Shown piece by piece: positions 1 through 7,888 of a stretch of 64,000 nucleotides of DNA. Within the stretch, counting starts at the first letter, position 1. Each line of letters begins with the position of its first letter. Position numbers and translations under genes: made by a program. The notes below the pieces were generated by a model, which had not been told where the DNA came from, ran no database searches, and saw only the letters and a list, made by a program, of their open reading frames with translations. The stretch is from Actinomycetota bacterium (lineage in GTDB: Bacteria > Actinomycetota > Acidimicrobiia > IMCC26256 > PALSA-555), in NCBI GenBank assembly GCA_016870355.1, contig VGBR01000005.1:1-64000 (forward strand), read 5' to 3'.

Positions 1-1
1 C

Positions 2-133
2 CGGTTCCTCGTCGATACGCAGCGGTTGTGGCACGTCGTCTGCAACCCGAGCGACACGACGCGCTACGCGCTCATCAGCAGCTACGAGTCAGGCCCCGCG
101 CTCGACGACTTCATCCGAGCGAACCTCCCATAG
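2..133 (+). CDS. C-terminal fragment, probable 2OG-Fe(II) oxygenase (aspartyl hydroxylase-like)
   Basis: The frame is open from the window edge and stops at TAG 131-133, giving the last 43 residues of a protein that starts outside. The tail contains W-H-V-V-C-N followed by R ten residues after the His. In aspartyl/asparaginyl beta-hydroxylase-type oxygenases the second iron-binding His and the 2-oxoglutarate-binding Arg have the same spacing. The family call rests on this one motif. The next gene starts 48 bp downstream on the same strand. Confidence 0.4.
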   Translation, partial: RFLVDTQRLWHVVCNPSDTTRYALISSYESGPALDDFIRANLP

Positions 134-181
134 CCAGCTCTCGGGAGTCCGGGAAGCCGCTCTCCTAGACTGACCGACTCC

Positions 182-1645
182 GTGGACACCACCGATCACG
201 AAATCGTCATCATCGGCGCGGGCCCAGCCGGCCTCACCGCCGCATACGTACTCACCAAGCGCGGCCTGACGAGCACGATCCTCGAAGCTGACACCGTCGT
301 CGGTGGCATCAGCCGCACTGCAACGGCTGACGGCTGGCGCTTCGACATCGGCGGCCACCGCTTCTTCACGAAGGTGCAGCCGGTCGAAGACCTGTGGTTC
401 GAGATCCTCGGCCCCGACGACTTCCTTCGCCGTCCGCGTCTCAGCCGCATCTACTACCGCGGGAAGTTCTACGACTACCCGATCTCGGCCATGAACGCGC
501 TCCGCAACCTCGGCCCCATCGAGGCCGTGCGTTGCGTCGCGTCATACCTGTGGGTGCGCGTGCACCCGCCCGAGGACAAGTCCACGCTCGAGGGCTTCGT
601 GGCCTCCCGGTTCGGGTGGCGGCTGTACCGGCACTTCTTCAAGACCCAGAGCGAGAAGGTCTGGGGTGTGCCGTGCACCGAAGTCCAGGCCGACTGGGGC
701 GCGCAGCGGATCAAGAACCTGTCGCTGTTCCGTGCCGTGTGGGAGGCCCTCAAGCCCAAGGGCATCCGCCGCAAGGCGAGCAAGGCGAAGCAGGTGACGA
801 GCCTGATCGAAGAGTTCAACTACCCGAAGTACGGACCCGGGATGATGTGGGAGCGGTGCACCGAGCTCGTCACGGCCAAGGGTGTCGAGGTCGTCTTCGA
901 CGCCAAAGTCACCAAGGTCGAGCACGATGCCGGCAAGGCCGTCGCCGTCACCGCGATGACCGACGGGGTGCCCGCCCGCTACCAGTGCACCGAGGTCATC
1001 TCGTCGATGCCGATCGGTGAGCTGCTGCGATCGATGGAGCCGGCACCCCCACCCGAGGTGCTCAAGGCAGCCGACGCGCTGCGCTATCGCGACTTCATCA
1101 CGGTCGCGCTCGTCCTCCCCGAAGCGGACGGCTTCCCCGACAACTGGATCTACATCAACGACGCGTCGGTGAAGGTCGGGCGCATCCAGAACTTCGGGAG
1201 CTGGTCCCCGTACCTCGTCAAGGACGGGCGCACGTGCCTCGGCCTCGAGTTCTTCGTCAACGAAGGCGACGACATGTGGGTCAAGGCCGATGCCGACCTG
1301 ATCGAGCAAGGCAAGCGCGAGCTGTGCGAGATCGGCTTGCTCTCCGATCCGTCACGGGTCGAGTCGGGCTACGTGGTGCGGATGCCCAAGGCGTACCCGT
1401 TCTACGACGCCGCCTACAAGGAGAACGTGGCGACACTCGCAAGCTGGCTCGAAGAGCACGCACCGAACGTCTATCCCGTCGGTCGCAATGGGATGCACCG
1501 CTACAACAACCAGGACCACTCCATGTACACCGCCATGCTCTCCGTAGAGAACATCTTCGGCGCGAACCACGACATCTGGTCAGTGAACGTGGAGGAGGAG
1601 TACCACGAGGAGCGCACCGCGGCGCCTCCTCATCCCAATCAGTAA
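182..1645 (+). CDS. FAD-dependent amine-oxidase-fold oxidoreductase (protoporphyrinogen oxidase / UDP-galactopyranose mutase-like)
   Basis: A 487-aa flavoprotein starting at GTG. Residues 8-20 carry the dinucleotide-binding motif VIIGAGPAGLTAAY, followed by an acidic residue at the end of beta2 (ILEAD) and the GGISRT loop. These are typical of the COG1232 NAD(P)/FAD oxidoreductase group. Residues IGGHRFFTK near 57 match the family's substrate-side loop. Members often sit near glycosyltransferases or lipid genes, and the real substrate is usually unknown. No membrane segment or signal peptide is visible, so it is probably cytosolic. Heme biosynthesis (HemY) is possible but not supported by the neighbours. 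Confidence 0.75.
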   Translation: MDTTDHEIVIIGAGPAGLTAAYVLTKRGLTSTILEADTVVGGISRTATADGWRFDIGGHRFFTKVQPVEDLWFEILGPDDFLRRPRLSRIYYRGKFYDYPISAMNALRNLGPIEAVRCVASYLWVRVHPPEDKSTLEGFVASRFGWRLYRHFFKTQSEKVWGVPCTEVQADWGAQRIKNLSLFRAVWEALKPKGIRRKASKAKQVTSLIEEFNYPKYGPGMMWERCTELVTAKGVEVVFDAKVTKVEHDAGKAVAVTAMTDGVPARYQCTEVISSMPIGELLRSMEPAPPPEVLKAADALRYRDFITVALVLPEADGFPDNWIYINDASVKVGRIQNFGSWSPYLVKDGRTCLGLEFFVNEGDDMWVKADADLIEQGKRELCEIGLLSDPSRVESGYVVRMPKAYPFYDAAYKENVATLASWLEEHAPNVYPVGRNGMHRYNNQDHSMYTAMLSVENIFGANHDIWSVNVEEEYHEERTAAPPHPNQ

Positions 1646-1650
1646 CACTC

Positions 1651-1745
1651 GCTCGTTCACTGCGGGCCGGGATGCCCGGCCCGCGGCCGTTCACTCGCTG
1701 GCGAGCACCTGCGCTCCCTCCGGTCGCTCCAGTGCCGCGTCCGTC
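1651..1745. repeat. dispersed intergenic palindrome, copy 1
   Basis: Located between convergent genes. A perfect 10-bp inverted repeat (GCGGGCCGGG at 1662-1671 with CCCGGCCCGC at 1675-1684, 3-nt loop) is preceded by TTCAC and followed by GGCCGTTCAC. The right flank (CCGGTCGCTCCAGTGCCGCG and following bases) closely matches the flank of the copy at 47.72 kb. Arm sequence differs from the other copies but pairing is kept, which suggests that structure is what is conserved. Confidence 0.75.
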
Positions 1746-1749
1746 GGGG

Positions 1750-2760
1750 CTATTGCTTGAAGCCGGCGAGGACCTGCTTCCAGCGGTCGGGGTCGCTTTG
1801 GTACGGCGCGTAGAAGGCGAGGCGGTCTACTAGGTCGCCGAAGCGGGCGAGTAGGGCCTTGGGTACGTCTTCTGGTTCTGCGATGACTGCGAAGGTTTCG
1901 AGCATGTCGTCGTCGATGAGGTTGCCCATCTCGACCCACTTGCCCTGCTTGGAGAGGATGTTCAGCTCGTCTTGCGCCGCGCCCCATCCGTGGTGTTCGA
2001 GCACACCGCGATACGCGGGTGTCGAGCCGTAGAACGCGATCTGCTGCTTCGTCCCTTCGCGCGCCGCTTCAACTTCCTGGTCGTTGGTGCCGGTGACGAC
2101 GAAGAGCGGGCCAGAGATCTCGAAGTCGGCGCGTGACTTGCCGCCCTTCGCGAAGCCGCGGTCGAGCGCGGGCATCGTGACTTCGCGCACATAGCTCTCG
2201 GTCGTGAAGCCATGGAGGATGAGACCGTCGGCGACCTCACCGGCGACCTCGGTCATGAGCTCGCCGACGGCCGCAAGCTGCACGCTCGGCGGCCCGTATG
2301 GACTTGGCCCCGGGTTGAAGAACGGCGTCATCAACGTGTGGGTGTAGAACTCGCCGCGGAACTCGAGCTTCTCGTTCTCGTTCCAGTTCGCCCAGATCGC
2401 TCGCATCGCGAGGATCAGCTCTCGCATGCGTGCCGCGGGATGCGACCACGGCATGGAGAAGCGCTTCTCGATGTGCGCCTTGATCTGGCTCCCCAAGCCG
2501 AGTCGCATCCGGCCCTGCGAGAGGAGCTGGAGGTCGTGGCCGATGTTGGCCAAGGTCATCGGGTTCCGGGCGAACGCCACCGCGATGCTCGTGCCGAGCT
2601 CGAGGCGCTCGGTGTGCTCCGCCGCGATGACCAGCGGGAGGAACGGGTCGTGGTTGGTCTCGGCGGTCCAGCCCCCGTCGTACCCGAGCCCCTCGAGCTC
2701 GGTCGCCACCTTCACGATCTCCTGTACCCCCGCTGAGGGGATCCCGCTGTCAACCTTCAT
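1750..2760 (-). CDS. LLM-class F420-dependent oxidoreductase (TIGR03617-like)
   Basis: A 336-aa luciferase-like TIM-barrel protein. The N-terminus (LEGLGYDGGWTAETNHDPF, about residues 23-41) and the segment GTSIAVAFARNPMTLA (about 57-72) are typical of actinobacterial F420-dependent LLM oxidoreductases. RMRLGLGSQIKAHIEKRF is the family's cofactor-loop region. Such enzymes use reduced F420 for hydride transfer to a substrate that cannot be inferred here. F420 use is supported by the cofC/fbiD gene at 40.9 kb. The start is ATG at 2760, transcribed divergently from the nuclease gene at 2819. Confidence 0.8.
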   Translation of the reverse strand: MKVDSGIPSAGVQEIVKVATELEGLGYDGGWTAETNHDPFLPLVIAAEHTERLELGTSIAVAFARNPMTLANIGHDLQLLSQGRMRLGLGSQIKAHIEKRFSMPWSHPAARMRELILAMRAIWANWNENEKLEFRGEFYTHTLMTPFFNPGPSPYGPPSVQLAAVGELMTEVAGEVADGLILHGFTTESYVREVTMPALDRGFAKGGKSRADFEISGPLFVVTGTNDQEVEAAREGTKQQIAFYGSTPAYRGVLEHHGWGAAQDELNILSKQGKWVEMGNLIDDDMLETFAVIAEPEDVPKALLARFGDLVDRLAFYAPYQSDPDRWKQVLAGFKQ

Positions 2761-2818
2761 GCAGGCACCCTAGGAGCGAGTCCACACCGCTGTCACACCC
2801 TTGTCGTATGTTGGATCC

Positions 2819-3652
2819 ATGGGTCGTGCACTCCCCTACTCACTGTCGCCGTCGTCGATCGCGGCGTTCAAGGAGTGCCCGCTCGCGTTCCGGTTCTCGT
2901 ACCTCGACCGCCTGCCGGAGCCGCCGTCCGCGCCCGCGTCCAGGGGGACCTTGGTGCACCGCGCGCTCGAGCTGCTGATGTGCCGCCCGCCCACGGATCG
3001 CACTCCCGATGCCGCGCTCGCTGATCTCGATCGGGCGCGGGCCGAGCTCGCCCAGGATCCCGAGTTCAGCGAGCTCGACCTCACCGCTGAGGAATGGGCC
3101 CAGTTCCACGCCGACGCGGAATCGTTGGTGCTGCGCTACTTCGAGCTCGAAGACCCCACGACCGTGCACCCGATCGGCCTCGAGCTCAAGCTCGAAGCGA
3201 CGATTGGCGACGCACGGTTGCGAGGCGTGATCGACCGGCTCGAGCTCGACGCCGACGGTGAGCTGGTGGTCACCGACTACAAGACCGGCGGCGTGCCTTC
3301 GGAGCGGTGGGAAGGCAAGAGCCTCAGCGGCGTGCACACGTATGCGCTGCTGTGCGAGCGGATGCTCGGCCGCCGTCCGGTGCGCGTCCAGCTCTTCTAT
3401 CTCCAGAAGCCGGAGATGATCATCGCGGAAGCAACTGAGCAGTCGGTGGGTGGCGTGCAACGTCGCACCACCGCACTCTGGAACGCGATCTGCCGGTCGT
3501 GCTCGCGCGACGACTTCCGTCCGAGCCCCAGCCGGCTCTGCGACTGGTGCGCGTTCAAGGCGTACTGCCCGGCGTTCGGTGGTGACCCCGTCGACGCCGA
3601 GGAGCTGAGGGGGCCGGGCACCATGATCGAGCCAGCACTGCCGCTGGCCTGA
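2819..3652 (+). CDS. RecB/Cas4-like PD-(D/E)XK nuclease
   Basis: A 277-aa protein. The N-terminus (SPSSIAAFKECPLAFRFSYL) is the usual start of the PDDEXK_1 domain. G-T-L-V-H-R-A-L-E carries the first catalytic His, and VVTDYKTGG (about residue 152) supplies the Asp and Lys of the active site. Cysteines at the C-terminus (CRSC...LCDWCAFKAYC) resemble the Fe-S staple of AddB/Cas4 nucleases. The likely role is single-strand exonuclease activity in DNA repair. There is no CRISPR nearby. ATG 2819 is preferred over the in-frame TTG at 2801. Confidence 0.85.
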   Translation: MGRALPYSLSPSSIAAFKECPLAFRFSYLDRLPEPPSAPASRGTLVHRALELLMCRPPTDRTPDAALADLDRARAELAQDPEFSELDLTAEEWAQFHADAESLVLRYFELEDPTTVHPIGLELKLEATIGDARLRGVIDRLELDADGELVVTDYKTGGVPSERWEGKSLSGVHTYALLCERMLGRRPVRVQLFYLQKPEMIIAEATEQSVGGVQRRTTALWNAICRSCSRDDFRPSPSRLCDWCAFKAYCPAFGGDPVDAEELRGPGTMIEPALPLA

Positions 3653-3672
3653 TCCCCATAGGCTCTCTGTCC

Positions 3673-4200
3673 ATGGGTGACGTCATCGATGCGGTTCACG
3701 CGCTCGACGACGCAGTCGACAAGTGGCTGGAGCTGCACCGCAGCGAACGGCTTGACCGCTTGTTCTATGGACTGTCGAGCGCGGCCGATCACGGCCTCCT
3801 CTGGCACGCGCTCGGTGCCGTGCGCGCGTTGCGTCGGCGGGAGCCGGGCTACGCGCTCCGGTTCAGCACCGCTCTTGGCATCGAGTCGGCCCTCACGAAC
3901 GGTCTGGTGAAGTTGCTGTTTCGGCGCATGCGGCCCCCCGACCACTTCGAGAACGACGACCCCTTGCCCTACGGGATGCGGCGACCGATCACGTCGTCGT
4001 TCCCGTCCGGGCACGCGGCGACCGCGTTCATGTGTGCCGTGCTGCTGTCGAAGGGCAATCGCGCCGGCCCGGCCTACTTCTCACTCGCGGCTCTGGTCGC
4101 GGCCAGTCGCGTGTACACGCGCATGCACCACGCCTCGGATGTTGCCGCGGGCGCAGTGCTCGGACTCGTGCTCGGCTCGGCCGCGCGCTCGAAGGTATGA
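3673..4200 (+). CDS. PAP2-family phosphatase, membrane
   Basis: A 175-aa type 2 phosphatidic acid phosphatase-like protein. All three signature blocks are visible: K-L-L-F-R-R-M-R-P (motif 1), S-F-P-S-G-H-A (motif 2, with the acid/base His) and S-R-V-Y-T-R-M-H-H-A-S-D (motif 3, with the nucleophile His). C-terminal helices are hydrophobic. Expected substrates are lipid phosphates or undecaprenyl pyrophosphate. It lies 20 bp after the nuclease, and its stop at 4198 is followed at once by the Shine-Dalgarno sequence of the next gene, so the three genes probably form one transcript. Confidence 0.85.
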   Translation: MGDVIDAVHALDDAVDKWLELHRSERLDRLFYGLSSAADHGLLWHALGAVRALRRREPGYALRFSTALGIESALTNGLVKLLFRRMRPPDHFENDDPLPYGMRRPITSSFPSGHAATAFMCAVLLSKGNRAGPAYFSLAALVAASRVYTRMHHASDVAAGAVLGLVLGSAARSKV

Positions 4201-4210
4201 AGGAGGCTCG

Positions 4211-4795
4211 GTGACCCGCCAGATCGCAGTGACGTTCGACTACCGCTGCCCCTTCGCGTACAACGGCCACGCTTCGATGCTCGCGGCTGTGCGCGGCGGT
4301 GCCGACCTCGACTTCCGCGCGCACGCGTTCTCGCTCGATCAGGTGCACATCCCGGAAGGCGAAGCCCCGATCTGGGAACGGTCGCCCGAACAATGGACCG
4401 GCGGGCTCGTCGGCCTTCTCTATGGCATCGCCGTGCGCGACCACTTCTCGGAGCACTTCCACGACGTCCACCTCGCGCTCTTCGGCATCCGTCACGAGCA
4501 AGGCAAGACGCTCGAGGAACCCGCGATCCGCGACGCCGTCAGCTCGTGCGGCCTCGATGTCGACGCGGTCGCAGGCGAGGCATGGACCGATCGGTCGCTC
4601 AAGGTGCTCATCGCCGAGCACACCGAAGCCGTGGATCGGTGGGCGGTGTTCGGCGTGCCGACGTTCATCGAAGGTGAGCACGCGGCGTTCGTTCGGTTCA
4701 TGGACCGCGGGAACCCCAGCGACATCGAGCGGATGCTTGCGCTCCTCGACTGGACCGACTTCAACGAGTTCAAGCGCCCGACGATCCCGCGCTAG
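4211..4795 (+). CDS. DsbA-family thioredoxin-fold protein (single active-site cysteine)
   Basis: A 194-aa protein. GTG 4211 is chosen because a strong AAGGAGG lies 5-12 nt upstream, overlapping the end of the PAP2 gene. The N-terminus runs into D-Y-R-C-P-F-A-Y, the active-site position of the DsbA/FrnE/HCCA-isomerase group. Only one cysteine is present there, so disulfide exchange by a CXXC pair is not possible. The cis-proline loop is F-G-V-P-T-F near residue 150. HCCA-isomerase-like or FrnE-like glutathione/mycothiol chemistry is possible, but the substrate is unknown. Confidence 0.75.
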   Translation: MTRQIAVTFDYRCPFAYNGHASMLAAVRGGADLDFRAHAFSLDQVHIPEGEAPIWERSPEQWTGGLVGLLYGIAVRDHFSEHFHDVHLALFGIRHEQGKTLEEPAIRDAVSSCGLDVDAVAGEAWTDRSLKVLIAEHTEAVDRWAVFGVPTFIEGEHAAFVRFMDRGNPSDIERMLALLDWTDFNEFKRPTIPR

Positions 4796-4802
4796 CTCGG
4801 CC

Positions 4803-5165
4803 TCACCGCCAGGCCGGGGGCTCGTCGATCAGGTCGTCGATCGCTTCGGCCCATTCCGCGGAACCGGGGTCGCGCCAGCCTGCGTGCGCGCAGTCCACGG
4901 CGAGGTCCTGCACATAGAGGTGAAGCGTTGGGGCGTCCTCAGCCAGCTCGATCACCTCGCGGGCGCGCAGGTGTGGCGGCGCGTCCTCGAGCACGTCAAC
5001 CAGAGCGACGCACGCGAGCACTCGGCTGCGACACCGCGGGCACGCCGACACCGTGGCCGCCTCCAAGCCGTTGGTCAGCGCGAGCAGCGAAGTCGCTTCT
5101 TCTGCGTCGAGCACGACCTCTTCACCATCGTCATCGACGAAGGCAAGGACACCGTCGGGGGCCAT
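4803..5165 (-). CDS. conserved hypothetical protein with CxxC pair
   Basis: A 120-aa acidic protein that I do not recognise. The N-terminal third (FVDDDGEEVVLDAEEATSL) is rich in Asp/Glu. A-C-P-R-C-R-S-R-V-L-A-C-V-A-L-V-D-V-L follows near residue 41 and gives a C-X2-C plus a further Cys, resembling half of a zinc ribbon. The C-terminus is rich in Trp, Asp and Glu. It is divergent from the quinone oxidoreductase gene, and a repeat cluster occupies the shared upstream region. Confidence 0.6.
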   Translation of the reverse strand: MAPDGVLAFVDDDGEEVVLDAEEATSLLALTNGLEAATVSACPRCRSRVLACVALVDVLEDAPPHLRAREVIELAEDAPTLHLYVQDLAVDCAHAGWRDPGSAEWAEAIDDLIDEPPAWR

Positions 5166-5210
5166 CGACGGCGACCGTAGCGCCCGCTCTCACTAGCCTC
5201 CCCTTCCCCG

Positions 5211-5415
5211 CTGATGGCGCTACGCGCCGAGCCGCACGGGCTGCGGCTACCTGCGTCGCAGGGGACCTGCCTCCATGGTCGACTCCGCAGGCTCCGTCTC
5301 CACCGACGTCGAAGCGGCATAGCCACTTCGACGCCTGCCTCCATGGTCGACTCCGCAGGCTCCGTCTCCACCGACGTCGAAGCGGCATAGCCACTTCGAC
5401 GCCTGCGCCGCGGTC
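5211..5415. repeat. dispersed palindrome copy 2, invaded by two tandem 68-bp units
   Basis: The left palindrome arm GCGTCGCAGG (5253-5262) plus loop GGA and CCTGC (5266-5270) is separated from the rest of the right arm (CCTGCGCCGC, 5402-5411) by two exactly repeated 68-bp units (5266-5333 and 5334-5401). Each unit begins with CCTGC, then CTCCATGGTCGACTCCGCAG, and ends in a hairpin (CGTCGAAG...CTTCGACG). CCTGC therefore occurs three times, as expected for insertion with target duplication followed by tandem amplification. The cluster fills the space between two divergent genes. Confidence 0.85.
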
Positions 5416-5431
5416 GGTAGCCTCCGGCGCG

Positions 5432-6388
5432 ATGCGGGCAGTGACCATCGTTGACGGTGCGCTCGAGTGGCGCGAGCACCCCGACCCCGAGCCCGCGGCG
5501 GGTGAGCTGCTCGTCGCCGTGCGCGCCGCCGGGCTCAACGGCGCCGACATGATGCAACGCCGAGGTCTCTACCCCGCACCGCCGGGCGCGCCGGCCGACA
5601 TCCCAGGACTCGAGCTCGCTGGCGAAGTGGTCGCGATCGGACGGGATGTCACACACTTCGCTCCGGGCGACCGAGTCATGGCGGTGGTCGCCGGTGGCGG
5701 TCAGGCCGAGCTCGCAGTCGTGCACGAGCGCCACGCGCTCGCCATACCCGAAGGACTCGGTTGGCCGCAGGCCGGTGGGTTCCCCGAGGTGTTCGCCACC
5801 GCGCACGACGCGCTCTTCATCCAGTGCGGGCTCGCGATGGGTGAGCGAGTGCTCGTTCACGGCGCGGCCGGCGGGGTCGGGATCGCCGGTGTCCAGCTCG
5901 CGGCGCGCGCCGGAGCATCGGTGGTGGCGACGGTGCGTGCGAGTGATCTTCGTGACGCGGTCGCGACGATCGGTCGATCGTGCGGAGACGTCGAGGTCGT
6001 GGCGCCCGATGCATTCGGCGATCGCGGACCGTTCGACGTCGTCCTCGAGCTCGTCGGCGCGCCGAACATCGCCGCGAACATCGATGCGCTCGCGATTGGT
6101 GGGCGCATCTCGGTGATCGGTGTCGGTGGTGGTGCGTCGACCGAGATGAACTTGCTCGCCCTCATGGGGAAGCGGGCGCGGATCCAGGGCTCGACGCTGC
6201 GCGCTCGCAGCTTGGAGGAGAAGGCAGCCGTGGCGCGTGCACTCGAGCGCTCGGTCCTGCCGCTGCTCCAGCGTGGTGAGCTCCAGGTTCCCCTCGCGGC
6301 CGAAGTGCCGATGGCCGACGCGGAGTCGGCCTACGAACGCTTCGCTGCCGGCGGCAAGCTCGGCAAGATCGTGCTGATGAGCTCCTGA
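5432..6388 (+). CDS. NAD(P)H:quinone oxidoreductase, zinc-free MDR family
   Basis: A 318-aa medium-chain dehydrogenase/reductase. The GroES-like N-domain includes A-A-G-L-N-G-A-D and the conserved P-G-L-E-L-A-G-E-V. The nucleotide-binding site is L-V-H-G-A-A-G-G-V-G-I-A near residue 146. Zinc-ligand cysteines are missing, which fits the QOR/PIG3 group that reduces quinones or enones with NADPH. The frame stays open about 500 bp upstream through repeat sequence, but ATG 5432 starts exactly where family homology begins. The stop is 10 bp from the convergent lipoprotein stop. Confidence 0.85.
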   Translation: MRAVTIVDGALEWREHPDPEPAAGELLVAVRAAGLNGADMMQRRGLYPAPPGAPADIPGLELAGEVVAIGRDVTHFAPGDRVMAVVAGGGQAELAVVHERHALAIPEGLGWPQAGGFPEVFATAHDALFIQCGLAMGERVLVHGAAGGVGIAGVQLAARAGASVVATVRASDLRDAVATIGRSCGDVEVVAPDAFGDRGPFDVVLELVGAPNIAANIDALAIGGRISVIGVGGGASTEMNLLALMGKRARIQGSTLRARSLEEKAAVARALERSVLPLLQRGELQVPLAAEVPMADAESAYERFAAGGKLGKIVLMSS

Positions 6389-6397
6389 CGCGGAGCA

Positions 6398-7186
6398 TCA
6401 CCTCATGATCAACACGCTGAGGTGCGAGCACGGCACGTCTTCGGCCGGGCACGTCAACCCGGGGGCCGGCCCCGACGCGCAGTCCGTCGTGAACGGTCGC
6501 TTCTCGTCCATCCCGATGAGCCACACCACCCGCTGAGGGAGCGGCACCGCCCCAGCAACGGTTGTCGTGGTCACCGGCGTCTGCTCACCTTCGGGGAGGT
6601 TCTTGACCCATTCGACGATGTTGATGTGGTACATCTCGCTCGCCGGGAACGTGAGTCGAAGATTACCTGGATACGCGAGCTCCGGTCGAAGCGAGTTCTC
6701 ACTCACCGAGACCGCAGGAGTCATCTCTACGTAGAGGATTGCGTTCGCGTCCTTGAAGCCCGCTGTCGACGTCGAGACACCTTTGCCGTCGGGATCCGCC
6801 TCCGACGGAAGCTCGGTGTACAGCTCGAACGGCGGCTCGCGGTACTCGACCGTGTAGGACGGGACGCACGTGAACGGCTCCGGCGCTTCGGGCGGAGGCG
6901 GAGCCTGCAGGTCTTTGCTGAAGGTGAAGGTGACCTTGTCGTAGCACGCGAACGTCTCGGCGACCGCGGTGTTGAGCCACTGCGCCGCGCCACCGGGGTT
7001 CGTCGCGCGAGGCTTGGTGCCCGCAACGATGTAGCGGCAGCCAGGGTCATCCGCGGAGATCCCCGTCGGTTCCGGCGTGTCGTCTCGGTTCGCGGCGGCC
7101 GACGATCCCTGGCTGTCCGTCGAGCCACCACCGCACGCGCTGAGGACGACGAACGTGAGGGCCGCGACAAATCGCTGGAACTTCAT
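6398..7186 (-). CDS. secreted lipoprotein with AMIN-like domain
   Basis: A 262-aa protein. Its signal peptide ends in a lipobox (L-S-A-C, Cys at about residue 18) followed by a Gly/Ser/Gln linker, so it is expected to be lipid-anchored outside the membrane. The body has C-Y-D-K-V-T-F-T-F and V-E-Y-R-E-P-P-F, matching the beta-rich AMIN-like lipoprotein domain of actinobacteria. The end (V-V-W-L-I-G-M-D-E-K-R-P-F) is nearly repeated in the neighbouring lipoprotein, so the two are paralogues. It starts 7 bp after that gene's stop, hence one operon. Function unknown. Confidence 0.7.
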   Translation of the reverse strand: MKFQRFVAALTFVVLSACGGGSTDSQGSSAAANRDDTPEPTGISADDPGCRYIVAGTKPRATNPGGAAQWLNTAVAETFACYDKVTFTFSKDLQAPPPPEAPEPFTCVPSYTVEYREPPFELYTELPSEADPDGKGVSTSTAGFKDANAILYVEMTPAVSVSENSLRPELAYPGNLRLTFPASEMYHINIVEWVKNLPEGEQTPVTTTTVAGAVPLPQRVVWLIGMDEKRPFTTDCASGPAPGLTCPAEDVPCSHLSVLIMR

Positions 7187-7193
7187 GAGGAGC

Positions 7194-7784
7194 TCAGCCG
7201 ATGTCGATGTACACCCGTGGTGGACCGGTCAGCTGTCCCATGGTGAACGGCCGCATGCCGTCGAGCCCGATCACCCAGACGAGCACCGCTTCGAAGTCTT
7301 CGAGTCTGCGGACTTCCCGGACATGCGTCAGGCCGGTCGGCACGATCGACTCTGGCCCGGTGTACGTCTGCGTCGCGTCAGCGGTAGTGAGGTCGACACC
7401 CGACGCTCTCGGGAAGGTGATCACGAGGAATGCGGTCCCTTGCACTGCGACGGGCATGTCCGACTCGCCGAAGGAGAAGGGACCCGTTCGGTACTCGATG
7501 TCGAAGGCGGGCGCCGCGCCATCACGGAACTCGAACACCACTCGATCGGCGCACGGCTGCCGACCGGTGCGCACGTCAGTGTGCTGCGAGATGGTGTCAG
7601 GACCTGTCCCTGACTTCGCGTCAGGCGTCGCGCCCGCGAGCGTGCACGGCCCCGTGCTCGTCGTCGTGCGCTCGGCTTCCGTCGTCGTGGTGCCGCTAGC
7701 GCTCACACTCTTGTCGTCACCGCCACACGCGCTCAGGAACACGAGCATGCCGGTGAGTGCCACGATCCCCGCAGTGCGCCGCAT
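7194..7784 (-). CDS. secreted lipoprotein with AMIN-like domain, paralogue
   Basis: A 196-aa protein with a lipoprotein signal peptide (lipobox F-L-S-A-C, Cys near residue 20) and a Thr/Ser-rich linker. The domain shows C-A-D-R-V-V-F-E-F and I-E-Y-R-T-G-P-F, and V-W-V-I-G-L-D-G-M-R-P-F near the C-terminus. These align with the downstream lipoprotein, indicating a tandem duplication with divergence. It is the first gene of the two-gene operon. A role in cell-envelope binding is plausible for the domain but not shown here. Confidence 0.7.
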   Translation of the reverse strand: MRRTAGIVALTGMLVFLSACGGDDKSVSASGTTTTEAERTTTSTGPCTLAGATPDAKSGTGPDTISQHTDVRTGRQPCADRVVFEFRDGAAPAFDIEYRTGPFSFGESDMPVAVQGTAFLVITFPRASGVDLTTADATQTYTGPESIVPTGLTHVREVRRLEDFEAVLVWVIGLDGMRPFTMGQLTGPPRVYIDIG

Positions 7785-7888
7785 CTGAACAGATTAGGGC
7801 CGGTGCGTCCGCACAAGTCGGCAGGTACGAGCGGGGGTAGCCTTCGCCCCGCCTCACGCAGTCCAGTGGTCGAATCCGGAGGTCACAC

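Noticed and set aside
5266-5401. Tandem repeat as a CRISPR array
   Set aside because: The 68-bp units are contiguous with no unique spacers, and no cas genes are present. The RecB/Cas4-like nuclease at 2.8 kb stands alone.
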